64,000 bases of DNA. Source: Spirosoma foliorum. GTDB taxonomy: Bacteria; Bacteroidota; Bacteroidia; Cytophagales; Spirosomataceae. Shown here in pieces: positions 24,990 to 32,977 of this stretch. The notes under the pieces were generated by a model, which made no database searches, was not told the origin of the DNA, and saw nothing but the letters and a program-made list of their open reading frames with translations. The stretch's first letter is position 1; every line of letters begins with the position of its first letter. Both the position numbers and the translations under genes were made by a program. The stretch spans positions 3,299,001-3,363,000 of the forward strand of contig NZ_CP059732.1 of assembly GCF_014117325.1 (NCBI RefSeq). The letters run 5' to 3'.

Positions 24990-25097
24990 AGACGCATCTT
25001 TGCGTCTCCTCTCGCGTCAGCAATAGTATCCAAATACATACAAACCATCCGATCCTAGTGGCTGGCGCGAGAGGAGACGCAAAGATGCGTCTCTACG
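24985..25097. repeat. 32-bp perfect inverted repeat (GTAGAGACGCA type)
   Basis: Arms 24985-25016 and 25066-25097 are perfect reverse complements. Each arm contains the inner palindrome GAGACGCATCTTTGCGTCTC. Similar GTAGAGACGCA...TGCGTCTCTAC repeats are, from memory, widespread in Bacteroidota and cyanobacteria. It lies between the convergent ends of the class V enzyme and the VOC gene and includes the former's stop codon. Confidence 0.88.
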
Positions 25098-25100
25098 CAT

Positions 25101-25490
25101 TTACATCTCATACAACTCCAGCGGCAAGTCGTCGGGATCGGCGAAGAAGGTAAAGCGTCGGCCCGAAGTTTCATCGATACGAACGGGTTCAGTAACTACG
25201 CCTTTTTCCGTTAAGTGAGCAATGGCACTATCAAGATCAGTCACCGCAAAGGCCAAATGGCGCAATCCTGCCGATTCGGGCCGGGAGGGGCGCTTCGGCG
25301 GATTGGGGAACGAGAAGAGTTCGATTAAATACTGTCCGTTCAGCGCCAGATCTAATTTATACGATTGCCGCTCAGTCCGGTAATACTCACCCAGCACAGA
25401 AAACCCTAACACTTCGGTGTAAAATCGTTTCGAAACCTCGTAATTCGAGCAAATAATGGCAATGTGGTGTACAGCAGCAAGTTGGAGCAT
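25101..25490 (-). CDS. VOC-family protein (glyoxalase/bleomycin-resistance fold)
   Basis: Small metal-binding dioxygenase or lyase fold of the YaeR/GloA2 type. Metal-ligand positions are visible as VHHIAIICSNYEVSKRFY, YLIELFSFP, LRHLAFAVTDLD and LPLELYEM (His, Glu, His, Glu). The 129-residue length is usual. The substrate is unknown. It starts 5 bases after the small membrane-protein gene upstream, so the two are likely cotranscribed. Confidence 0.87.
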   Translation of the reverse strand: MLQLAAVHHIAIICSNYEVSKRFYTEVLGFSVLGEYYRTERQSYKLDLALNGQYLIELFSFPNPPKRPSRPESAGLRHLAFAVTDLDSAIAHLTEKGVVTEPVRIDETSGRRFTFFADPDDLPLELYEM

Positions 25491-25495
25491 AGTCG

Positions 25496-25687
25496 TTAAG
25501 GAGCAAGTAACGTATCCGTCGCGGCCGTATCAACGGCTGTGCCATCTTTAGCAGGTAACGCTCGTTCGAGTTCCCGATGTTTGTTCCAGGGAGCGGTCGT
25601 CCGCCGAGCCATGTCAATAGCGAACAGGGCCACGATGGTTGTAAAGACGATAAACACGATAATGAAAATGCGACGATTACGATTCAT
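25496..25687 (-). CDS. small single-span membrane protein
   Basis: A 63-residue protein with a basic N terminus (MNRNRR), one hydrophobic helix at about residues 7-26 (IFIIVFIVFTTIVALFAID) and a hydrophilic tail. No function can be named. Close spacing (5 bases) to the VOC gene and a normal start support it as real. A heptad inverted repeat lies directly upstream. Confidence 0.6.
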   Translation of the reverse strand: MNRNRRIFIIVFIVFTTIVALFAIDMARRTTAPWNKHRELERALPAKDGTAVDTAATDTLLAP

Positions 25688-25690
25688 TGG

Positions 25691-25787
25691 TTTAATGAAT
25701 AATGGAGAATGAAAAATGTAGAATAATTAACGGCATTACACAAACAGCGTTTTGACTCATTATCAATTATCCATTATTCATTTACAA
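25691..25787. repeat. heptad inverted repeat (AATGNNN), target of the insertion sequence
   Basis: Left arm 25691-25729 and right arm 25754-25787 are largely complementary and built of AATGNNN heptamers. The right arm ends in TACAA, which is the left target duplication of the insertion sequence. Before insertion the arm ran straight into the end of the SixA-like gene. Confidence 0.85.
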
Positions 25788-26839
25788 TAGGACTTACGCA
25801 AAGGCAACTGAAGGATTCGCCAACTCTTGACGAAGGTAAGCATCTAATAAGCCTTGTTTGAGTTGGTAAACCGTTTTCTTAGTCTGATAAGCCAACTGTT
25901 TAAAACGTAACCAAGTCAGAGCCGCTAAGCCAATGTGATTGCGTTGACTACGAGCTAATCGACATTGACAACATTCCAGACCCGTGATCTGCTTATCTTC
26001 TCGATGAAACTGCTCAATTGTCCAACGAATACCACTTTTTTCTTCAGCGGCACTCGTCTCATTTTGAGCTAAATCGTTGGTGACGATATAGTCCGTCCGG
26101 TGGGTAGACACCAGTACGCGGAACAGTTTAAGATAGGTGTTTTGAGGCATCTTGTGTACTTTAACCAGCTTACCCTGCTGCACCTGTTGAGCTGACCAGC
26201 TCAGATAGCTGACAGGTTGATACGGTTCTTTGCCACCTGAATCATCGACCTTACGGTTGCTCTTGATAGGACAGTAAAACAGTTTTTCATTGGTAATGAG
26301 CCACTTGAAGAGGTCGGTCACAGCATACCAACTGTCCATTAAGACGATTCGATAACTGATCTGGCGGGGTGCTAGTTGGTTAAGCATGTCCAACACATGA
26401 TCCAACTTGCTTTTTCCATCCTCATCGGGATTAAAAATACGGTAGTCAATGAGCCAGAACTGATTAATTTTAGGATTGAAGTAGACACAATTAACCACAC
26501 CGATGCCTTTGATGATTCCATGAGCATTTCCACTGTATTGCCGACGAACCAGTTCAATTTTATGACTATGTTCTTTATTGAGCACGGTATCATCAAAGAG
26601 GATATAGCCATCGGTATCCAGTTGAATTTGGTGGCGGACATGTTGCCAGACCTGGCGAGGTGCCACTCGGCTAGCTTTGAGAAAGTACTGCACATTGTCA
26701 TGGGTGATCCCTTCCAGGTGATCAGCCAAGTAGGTAGCCGTATAGTTGATCTGGCTACTCAGTAGAAACTGTCCGTAAAGTTGTGCGGTGACCTTCAAGC
26801 TATTTTTTATTTCAATTTACCACTTTTGCGTAAGTCCTA
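25788..26839 (-). mobile_element. insertion sequence, IS4/IS701-like, complete
   Basis: Perfect 15-base terminal inverted repeats, TAGGACTTACGCAAA at 25788-25802 and its complement at 26825-26839, enclose one transposase gene. The element is 1,052 bases. A 5-base direct repeat TACAA flanks it (25783-25787 and 26840-26844), consistent with target-site duplication. Intact ends, the duplication and the full transposase frame suggest a recent, possibly active insertion. Confidence 0.92.
25794..26798 (-). CDS. DDE transposase, IS701-like
   Basis: Transposase of the IS4-superfamily type. The catalytic acidic residues are visible as ILFDDTVLNKEHSHKIE, IVLMDSWYAV and the YREK-like segment WTIEQFHREDKQITGLE, with a C-terminal helical part. 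At 334 residues with no internal stop it appears complete. Assignment to IS701 rather than another IS4 subgroup is from motif spacing only; an ISfinder comparison would decide. Confidence 0.88.
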   Translation of the reverse strand: MKVTAQLYGQFLLSSQINYTATYLADHLEGITHDNVQYFLKASRVAPRQVWQHVRHQIQLDTDGYILFDDTVLNKEHSHKIELVRRQYSGNAHGIIKGIGVVNCVYFNPKINQFWLIDYRIFNPDEDGKSKLDHVLDMLNQLAPRQISYRIVLMDSWYAVTDLFKWLITNEKLFYCPIKSNRKVDDSGGKEPYQPVSYLSWSAQQVQQGKLVKVHKMPQNTYLKLFRVLVSTHRTDYIVTNDLAQNETSAAEEKSGIRWTIEQFHREDKQITGLECCQCRLARSQRNHIGLAALTWLRFKQLAYQTKKTVYQLKQGLLDAYLRQELANPSVAFA

Positions 26840-27334
26840 TACAAGTTGTTTTGGGCCAATCTGAAAGGCTAAACTACCGGTCCGGCCAGAAACCTCTGCC
26901 CAGTCCGAAGTCTCGAACGTAACCGCAGCCACGGCCCCTTTGCTCATCGACCCGATATTCTCATGGGTCAGAAATTCAGCCAGATACGAGACATCCGGAT
27001 TATGACCGAAAATCATAGCTGTCTTCGTTGAAGGTGGCAACGCATTGATCGCGGCCAGATAGGCCTTTGGTCCCCCATCGAACAGCTTTTCATCTAATTG
27101 GATCTGAGTCAGATCAAACCCCAACTGCTCAGCAAATACCTTCGCGGTATCTTTAGCCCGAGGAGCTGTACTGCTTATCATCTGATCGGGCTGGACACCT
27201 TTCCGATGCAGATAACGGCCCATACGGGCAGCGGCAATAATTCCGTCGGGCGTTAGCTGACGATCATGGTCAGCCATAAAAATTGCTCTGTCTTCTGCTT
27301 TAGCATGACGGACAATATAGAGCGTAATTGACAT
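26837..27334 (-). CDS. SixA-like histidine phosphatase
   Basis: Phosphohistidine phosphatase of the histidine phosphatase superfamily. The catalytic RHG-like motif is LYIVRHAKAEDR, and a second conserved histidine lies in AMIFGHNPDVSYLAEFL. I chose the ATG at 27334 because translation from 27412 would add 26 unrelated residues. The stop codon TAG (26837-26839) comprises the outermost bases of the insertion sequence. Removing the element gives a reading that ends two residues later (LVNE then TAA) inside the heptad repeat, so the insertion clipped the C terminus slightly and the enzyme is probably still active. Confidence 0.88.
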   Translation of the reverse strand: MSITLYIVRHAKAEDRAIFMADHDRQLTPDGIIAAARMGRYLHRKGVQPDQMISSTAPRAKDTAKVFAEQLGFDLTQIQLDEKLFDGGPKAYLAAINALPPSTKTAMIFGHNPDVSYLAEFLTHENIGSMSKGAVAAVTFETSDWAEVSGRTGSLAFQIGPKQLV

Positions 27335-27463
27335 ACTCGGTTGAATTATGTTGAGAAGTGGTGTCGTATTTCGCTGCAAAAATAAGGCCGCAATTGGCAC
27401 GTAACTAATCATTGGAGTTTTTGAGGAATTAAATTGTCTGTGGGCGTTTCAATTGACAATCCG

Positions 27464-27471
27464 TACTTTTG
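27464..27471 (+). promoter_or_regulatory. putative -7 element of the asnS promoter
   Basis: TACTTTTG matches TAnnTTTG and lies 34 bases before the asnS ATG at 27505. That also favours this ATG over one 36 bases upstream. Confidence 0.4.
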
Positions 27472-27504
27472 CGGCTACAACCACTATCTGGTCGCCGTTC
27501 TAGT

Positions 27505-28944
27505 ATGAGTTATTTACCAATTCAGCAACTATTAAAGACCGCCCAAGTCGGCACAACCGTGACCGTAAAGGGCTGGGTTCGCACCAAGCGCGAAAGTAAA
27601 AACGCCGTATTTATAGCCCTCAATGACGGCTCTACCATTAATAATATTCAGGCTGTAGCCGAAGCCGGTCAACTTCCCGAAGAAACCCTGAAATTGATTA
27701 CTACCGGAGCCTGCCTGGCTGTTACGGGTCAGTTGGTCGAGTCGCAGGGAGCGGGGCAAGCGGTTGAAGTTAAAATTACCAATGTACTCATATACGGTCC
27801 TGCCGATCCTGAAAAATATCCGTTGCAGCCTAAGCGTCACTCGCTGGAGTTTCTGCGTGAGATAGCCCACCTGCGCCCGCGTACCAATACATTCAGTGCC
27901 ATTCTACGGATTCGGCACGCGCTGGCATTTGCGGTACACAAATATTTTAACGATAACGGGTTCTTTTACCTCAACACGCCCATTATTACGGCTTCCGACG
28001 CCGAGGGTGCGGGTGAAATGTTCCGCGTAACAACGCTTGATGCCACCAAGCCACCCCTCACCGAAGATGGCAAAGTCGATTATAGCCAGGATTTCTTCGG
28101 TCGCGAAACCAACCTGACGGTATCGGGTCAGTTGGAAGGCGAATTAGGGGCAATGGCGCTAGGTAAGATTTATACCTTCGGACCTACGTTCCGGGCCGAA
28201 AACTCGAACACGACGCGTCACCTGGCCGAATTCTGGATGATTGAGCCAGAAATGGCTTTCTACGAGCTGGAGGACAACATGAATCTGGCCGAAGATTTCG
28301 TCAAGACCGTGATTCGGTATGCGCTTCAACACTGCGCGGATGATCTGGCTTTCCTGGATAATCGCCTGAAAGAGGAAGAGAAAACCAAAAAGAAAGAAGA
28401 ACAAAGTGAACTCGGGTTGCTCGAAAAACTTCAATTCGTCATCAGCAATGAATTTGTACGACTGACGTACACGGAAGCTATCGACATTCTGGTTAATTCG
28501 AAGCCTGCCAAGAAAGGCCAATTCCAGTACGAGGTAAGCTGGGGCGTCGATTTGCAATCGGAGCACGAACGCTATCTGGTTGAGAAGCATTTTAAGAAAC
28601 CCGTTATTCTGACCAACTATCCCCGCGAAATCAAAGCGTTCTACATGAAGCAGGACGAAGATGGTAAGACGGTTCGGGCAATGGACGTATTGTTCCCAGG
28701 CATCGGTGAAATCATTGGCGGTTCGCAGCGGGAAGACAATCTGGAAAAACTCGAAGCCCGGATGCACGAAGTAGGTATCGAACCCGAAGCGATCTGGTGG
28801 TACCTGGATACTCGCCGATTCGGTTCAGCACCCCACGCCGGTTTTGGCCTTGGTTTCGAGCGACTAGTTTTATTCGTAACAGGCATGGGAAATATCCGCG
28901 ATGTGATCCCTTTCCCAAGAGCGCCCAAAACGGCTGAGTTTTAA
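27505..28944 (+). CDS. asnS: asparaginyl-tRNA synthetase
   Basis: Class IIb aminoacyl-tRNA synthetase charging tRNA-Asn. An N-terminal OB-fold anticodon domain ([20 protein letters not shown], about residues 19-38) is followed by the catalytic core, with motif 2 as [20 protein letters not shown] and motif 3 as [20 protein letters not shown]. At 479 residues it is a little longer than E. coli AsnS (466), the difference lying partly in a lysine/glutamate-rich loop ([12 protein letters not shown]). The start at [11 protein letters not shown] fits the family N terminus. Confidence 0.96.
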   Translation: MSYLPIQQLLKTAQVGTTVTVKGWVRTKRESKNAVFIALNDGSTINNIQAVAEAGQLPEETLKLITTGACLAVTGQLVESQGAGQAVEVKITNVLIYGPADPEKYPLQPKRHSLEFLREIAHLRPRTNTFSAILRIRHALAFAVHKYFNDNGFFYLNTPIITASDAEGAGEMFRVTTLDATKPPLTEDGKVDYSQDFFGRETNLTVSGQLEGELGAMALGKIYTFGPTFRAENSNTTRHLAEFWMIEPEMAFYELEDNMNLAEDFVKTVIRYALQHCADDLAFLDNRLKEEEKTKKKEEQSELGLLEKLQFVISNEFVRLTYTEAIDILVNSKPAKKGQFQYEVSWGVDLQSEHERYLVEKHFKKPVILTNYPREIKAFYMKQDEDGKTVRAMDVLFPGIGEIIGGSQREDNLEKLEARMHEVGIEPEAIWWYLDTRRFGSAPHAGFGLGFERLVLFVTGMGNIRDVIPFPRAPKTAEF

Positions 28945-28950
28945 TTGAGT

Positions 28951-29002
28951 TATCAATGATGAATGATGGTCTAATGGGCTTCTCATTCATCATTCATCAT
29001 TC
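28951..29002. repeat. short heptad inverted repeat (GAATGAT)
   Basis: Left arm 28951-28969 and right arm 28984-29002 face each other and read as heptamers GAATGAT. It lies immediately downstream of asnS and upstream of nuoH. Confidence 0.78.
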
Positions 29003-29038
29003 CTAATCGCACCGGCGACCCGGTCATCATTACTAATT

Positions 29039-30121
29039 GTGCTTGCACTCCCTATTTTCCTGGCAATGGCTTCCGGCTTTGTAGTCGTTGGTGTGTATAC
29101 CGAACGTAAGGTCTCGGCATTTATGCAAGATCGGCTTGGGCCAATGGAAACAGGAAAATGGGGTCTATTGCAACTCTTCGCCGATTTGCTGAAACTGCTT
29201 CAGAAAGAAGACATTGTTCCCACGGCTGCCGATCGGAAACTATTTCTACTAGCGCCAACTCTCATTTTTGCATCGGTTTTTGCCGGTTTTGCCGTCATGC
29301 CGCTTACCCCCGATTTACAAGGCTCGGGCGCAGCAGTCGGTGTTTTTTACCTCATGGCCATTGTCTCTTTCGATGTAGTGGGTATCCTAATGGCCGGTTG
29401 GGGTTCCAATAACAAATACTCCTTGTTTGGCGCGATGCGGTCGGTGGCTCAGATCATTTCTTACGAAATTCCACTTGGGCTTACGATTTTGTGTGTTGTC
29501 ATGATTTGCCAGACGCTCAATTTACAGACGTTGAGTTTCCAGCAGGGTATCTATACGCAAGAGACAAATTATCTGTTTGGTCTGAAAGCACTGGGCATCG
29601 ATGTAACGAGCTGGGGAGGTATTTTCTCCTGGAACATCTTTCGCAACCCATTCCTGCTTATCGCTTACATTATCTTCTTCATTTGCACACTCGCCGAAAG
29701 CAACCGCGCTCCGTTCGACTTGCCTGAAGGAGAGTCTGAAATCGTTGGTGGCTTTCATACCGAATATTCGGGCATGCGGTTCGCCCTGCTTTACTTGTCC
29801 GAATATGCCATGATGCTCTTGGTATCGTTTTTAGGCGCGATATTATTCCTGGGCAGTTGGAATACTCCCCTACCCAACATCGGCCCTGTCCGGCTCGCCG
29901 ACTGGACAAGTGGCGCTCCGGGGACTTTCTGGGGGCAACTCACAGGTGGGTTCTGGCTCTTATCGAAAGTGTTTCTGGCCGTTTTGTTACAGATGTGGGT
30001 CCGCTGGACGTTTCCTCGTATTCGGGTCGATCAGATGATGCATCTATGCTGGAAAGTCCTGACGCCCATTGGATTGATTCTGTTATTGATTTCAGGAGTC
30101 TGGCGGTTGTTGATGATTTAG
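29039..30121 (+). CDS. nuoH: NADH-quinone oxidoreductase subunit H
   Basis: Membrane subunit of complex I that forms part of the quinone-binding site. Signatures are YTERKVSAFMQDRLGP, LKLLQKEDIVPTAADR and the highly conserved AESNRAPFDLPEGESEIVGG. About eight helices are seen in 360 residues. The start is uncertain: GTG at 29039 leaves a first helix of just over 20 residues, and the frame is open upstream to about 28967 but without ATG. No other complex I gene is adjacent, which is unusual because nuo genes normally form one operon. The rest of the complex must be encoded elsewhere. Confidence 0.92.
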   Translation: MLALPIFLAMASGFVVVGVYTERKVSAFMQDRLGPMETGKWGLLQLFADLLKLLQKEDIVPTAADRKLFLLAPTLIFASVFAGFAVMPLTPDLQGSGAAVGVFYLMAIVSFDVVGILMAGWGSNNKYSLFGAMRSVAQIISYEIPLGLTILCVVMICQTLNLQTLSFQQGIYTQETNYLFGLKALGIDVTSWGGIFSWNIFRNPFLLIAYIIFFICTLAESNRAPFDLPEGESEIVGGFHTEYSGMRFALLYLSEYAMMLLVSFLGAILFLGSWNTPLPNIGPVRLADWTSGAPGTFWGQLTGGFWLLSKVFLAVLLQMWVRWTFPRIRVDQMMHLCWKVLTPIGLILLLISGVWRLLMI

Positions 30122-30154
30122 ATTATATTGATTTCCTGTTTATCTTTACTAATT

Positions 30155-30484
30155 ATGAGCACCGTTGTTCAGGAAACCGAAAAGCTGATTAGCCGTATGA
30201 CCCGTGCAGAAAAAGCGCAGGTTTTACAGTGGATTGTTCAGGACTTAGGTGATATATTTCCGGGAATTGAAAGCCATCCAGACATCGCGAATGGGGCTGC
30301 CTGCATTGTTCGAACGCGTATACCCGTTTGGCTCTTGGAGCAGGCTCGCTCATTAGGAGCAACAGATGGTCATTTACTACAAGCTTACCCTTCGTTACGA
30401 GCAGAAGATTTAGCTAATGCCTGGGCTTATGTTCGTTCTCATACGCCCGAAATTGCCCAACTAATTACCGAAAACGAGGGCTAG
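30155..30484 (+). CDS. DUF433-domain antitoxin-like protein
   Basis: Predicted antitoxin with a DUF433 winged helix-turn-helix. GAACIVRTRIPVWLLEQAR and LQAYPSLRAEDLANAWAY are the domain hallmarks, preceded by a helical N-terminal segment. I chose the ATG at 30155 (MSTVVQETEK), since the upstream in-frame start overlaps only spurious hydrophobic sequence. It is followed after 2 bases by the DUF5615 gene, the usual pairing. Confidence 0.85.
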   Translation: MSTVVQETEKLISRMTRAEKAQVLQWIVQDLGDIFPGIESHPDIANGAACIVRTRIPVWLLEQARSLGATDGHLLQAYPSLRAEDLANAWAYVRSHTPEIAQLITENEG

Positions 30485-30486
30485 TA

Positions 30487-30822
30487 ATGGCATTGCTCCT
30501 TGCCGATGAAAATTTCCCGGCTCCATCCGTTGAACGACTGCGTCAATTGGGTCACGATGTTTTAACCTTATTACAAACAGATATGGCTGGTTTAGCTATA
30601 CCTGATGACGAAGTTTTAGCCTATGCCATGTCTATAAATCGCTGCTTACTAACCTTAAATCGTAAAGATTTCATCAAATTGCACCAACAATCTACTCAAC
30701 ACGCTGGCATTATTATATGCACTTTTGATATTGATTTTGTAGCACTTGCCGATCGAGTTAACTCTTGCCTAACTACTGAAACTACGGGTCGACTATTACG
30801 CGTCCAACGGCCCAATTTATGA
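30487..30822 (+). CDS. DUF5615 PIN-like protein, putative toxin
   Basis: PIN-like protein of the DUF5615 family, normally paired with DUF433. LLADENFPAPSVERLRQLGHDV carries the first acidic cluster, and LLTLNRKDFIKLHQ the second conserved segment (D in a KDF context). 111 residues. It is presumed to be the nuclease partner of a toxin-antitoxin-like pair, though toxicity of this family is not well established. Confidence 0.82.
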   Translation: MALLLADENFPAPSVERLRQLGHDVLTLLQTDMAGLAIPDDEVLAYAMSINRCLLTLNRKDFIKLHQQSTQHAGIIICTFDIDFVALADRVNSCLTTETTGRLLRVQRPNL

Positions 30823-30855
30823 GGCTATGTCGGATAAAAAACAATTTTTTATTGT

Positions 30856-31968
30856 TCAGAACGCTTCTGAAATATTCACGTAAAAACCGTGAGTATGATT
30901 TCCGACGGCCGCATCAAATCGAACATTCAGATGCTCTTTCCGGCTGATCAGATAACGCAAACCAGCCCCGCCTGTTGGCTTCAGATCGCCTACTTCAAAT
31001 TCGCTAGGTTTGTGTGCGACATCTCCTACGCCCGCAAAGACAACCCCGCCAATTCGACCAAAAAGGTGTTGTCGTAACTCGGCCTGCATAATTACCGCAT
31101 TGTTATCCCGATAGCGACCATTGTAGTAACCTCGTAGTAATGATGATCCGCCTAACGTAGCGGCCTGTTTAAAAGGCACTTCGCCAAGATTCAGGTTTAA
31201 ATAGAATTGCCCCGCCAGCACCGTATTTGGCGTTAGAGACCGATAGTGGCGAATATCGAACAGGAAATTAGTGAACCCAAATTCACTACCCAGCAGCTTA
31301 CCATACTCCATAAACGACACATCAGCATACCAACCCCGAACGGGCGAATAGATGTTGTCACGCGTATCGACTAAACTGGCCACTCCGAGTCCATTCACAA
31401 CACTTCCCAGGCTACCAATCAACGTCTGGGCAGGCAGTTGCCGATCCGACGAGCGACTTATATCAAATGTTTTAAAATACTGTTGCTGAACCCCGACAAA
31501 CCAGCCCGGCTTTACCCTTCGTAAAAAACGGTTGTAGGCACGCAGGCTTTTGTAGGAAATAAGCTCTTCCTCGTCATCAGTCGTTCCTGGGCCAATGCCA
31601 TAATATAACTCGGGAAACTTCGTAAAGAGGAGCATTCCCCGAATCAGGTATTTTTCACCTTTCGTAAAAATGGTGTAGGTTGGCTCAATAACAGTTTGGG
31701 CATTTTGCGTATGAATGATTGCAAAATCTACATTGGATGTGCGGGCAGTGCTATCCGTTTTAAACAGGCAAACCCCCAATAAACCGTACGCGATCTTGGT
31801 TTCTGGCGTATAGAAAATTACCGGCAGCGGAATAAGCTGAAACCGATGGTGCGCTTCTTTCGCCGTATCGGCAAGCGGCATAGCCACACCTGGCGGGTGC
31901 GACATTGAACGACCAAGCCCCAGAATTGGCAGAAAAAGTAATCCAACCCAACCCAAATAGTAGCGCAT
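30856..31968 (-). CDS. BamA/TamA-like outer-membrane barrel
   Basis: Outer-membrane protein of the Omp85 surface-antigen (D15) type. A signal peptide lies at about residues 1-20. No POTRA domain is apparent ahead of the barrel. The loop-6 signature is SSLLRGYYNGRYRD, and the chain ends with aromatic Phe (ISEAF), the usual barrel C-terminal signal. It is a paralogue of the protein at 32973-34115, with shared SLVDTRDNIYSPVRG-like and GGSSLLRGYY-like segments. It could insert lipid or protein, or be a stand-alone barrel. It is divergent from the sphingomyelin-synthase-like gene. Confidence 0.82.
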   Translation of the reverse strand: MRYYLGWVGLLFLPILGLGRSMSHPPGVAMPLADTAKEAHHRFQLIPLPVIFYTPETKIAYGLLGVCLFKTDSTARTSNVDFAIIHTQNAQTVIEPTYTIFTKGEKYLIRGMLLFTKFPELYYGIGPGTTDDEEELISYKSLRAYNRFLRRVKPGWFVGVQQQYFKTFDISRSSDRQLPAQTLIGSLGSVVNGLGVASLVDTRDNIYSPVRGWYADVSFMEYGKLLGSEFGFTNFLFDIRHYRSLTPNTVLAGQFYLNLNLGEVPFKQAATLGGSSLLRGYYNGRYRDNNAVIMQAELRQHLFGRIGGVVFAGVGDVAHKPSEFEVGDLKPTGGAGLRYLISRKEHLNVRFDAAVGNHTHGFYVNISEAF

Positions 31969-32170
31969 CAGAAAGGCTTGTACAGCATATTAGCGATCGT
32001 TTTAAAACCTACGTTTCGGCAATCAACTTTAAAATCGAATTACCCTTCCGGTTTAGTATAAACGATAATAGTACGAAAATATCATTTAATGTAGATTAAC
32101 CTAAAACCAACTATTTTTTGATTAGTTAGGTTGGATTAGGAATAGATCAGCATAATATCTGTCTGGTTCG

Positions 32171-32178
32171 TAAATTTG
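32171..32178 (+). promoter_or_regulatory. putative -7 element of the PAP2_C gene promoter
   Basis: TAAATTTG fits TAnnTTTG, 20 bases before the ATG at 32198. No -33 box at the right spacing was found. Confidence 0.35.
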
Positions 32179-32197
32179 CGCCCTTTTATTGTAGTAC

Positions 32198-32854
32198 ATG
32201 TCAATTCTCACACCTGATCCAACTGGTGATTTAATTTGGCAAGCCGCCTGGAAATCACCCATTTTCCGCCGAAAGTTTATTATCGGCATGATTGGTATTA
32301 TTGCTTTACTGTCTTCATTTAATTATTTTTTTCTCACAATTGAACAACATACCGGCCCGGTTTTGAATGACTGGGTAGTTGCTCAATTGCCTCCTCACGA
32401 TGTCTCACTAATTATTTTTGGTGTAATCTGGGCAGCAGGCTTATTGATCCTGATTCGTGCCCGACATAGCCCGGCGGTATTTATGATGTTTATCTACAGC
32501 TACATCATCATTACCCTGACCCGAATGCTCAGTATCAACCTGTTCCCCCTCAATCCGCCAGTTGGGCTGATACCAATGATCGATCCGCTCACGAATGCAT
32601 TCTATGGTAAGGTTTACATCACAAAAGACTTATTTTATTCAGGCCATACATCAACCATTTTCCTGATATTCCTCTGTCTGCGAGGTTGGTGGGATCGGCT
32701 TTGGGTTCTATTAGGATCACTGCTGGTTGGGAGTTTATTGCTTGTTCAGCATGTGCATTATACGATTGATGTACTAGGGGCCTTCGCGTTCACCTATCCA
32801 CAATACCGGTTGGGGAAATGGATCGCGCTGAGTGGTTGGAATGAAAAAAAATAA
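32198..32854 (+). CDS. PAP2_C / sphingomyelin-synthase-like membrane protein
   Basis: Six-helix membrane protein with the lipid phosphatase/phosphotransferase fold of the sphingomyelin-synthase branch. The key segments are KDLFYSGHTSTIFLIF (His150) and VQHVHYTIDVLGAF (His187, Asp191), which reproduce the SMS catalytic triad pattern SGHT and HYTxDV. The 218-residue length is short but normal for bacterial members. Known relatives move a phospho-head-group from phospholipid to ceramide; here the donor and acceptor are inferred only. Many Bacteroidota make sphingolipids, so a role in head-group transfer is plausible. It is flanked by two Omp85-like barrels. Confidence 0.82.
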   Translation: MSILTPDPTGDLIWQAAWKSPIFRRKFIIGMIGIIALLSSFNYFFLTIEQHTGPVLNDWVVAQLPPHDVSLIIFGVIWAAGLLILIRARHSPAVFMMFIYSYIIITLTRMLSINLFPLNPPVGLIPMIDPLTNAFYGKVYITKDLFYSGHTSTIFLIFLCLRGWWDRLWVLLGSLLVGSLLLVQHVHYTIDVLGAFAFTYPQYRLGKWIALSGWNEKK

Positions 32855-32856
32855 AG

Positions 32857-32977
32857 TTTAATTGTTTCAAACTTAATGTTTCAAGGTCAAGGTTTCATGG
32901 TCCAAGTTCTGTAGAAGCGGACACGGAACTGGAACATGAAACCTTGACCTTGAAACATTAAGTTTGAAACAATTAAA
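32857..32977. repeat. 42-bp perfect inverted repeat, heptad words (GTTTCAA)
   Basis: Arms 32857-32898 and 32936-32977 are perfect reverse complements. Inside each arm GTTTCAA-like heptamers recur in register (GTTTCAA, ACTTAAT and so on). It sits between the convergent PAP2_C gene and the second barrel gene, and the barrel gene's stop codon (32973-32975) is in the right arm. Confidence 0.92.

Noticed and set aside
28159-28767. Long open frame antisense to asnS (about 200 codons)
   Set aside because: It lies wholly opposite a conserved synthetase gene, has no recognisable motif, and follows the codon-mirror pattern expected from a strongly coding opposite strand.
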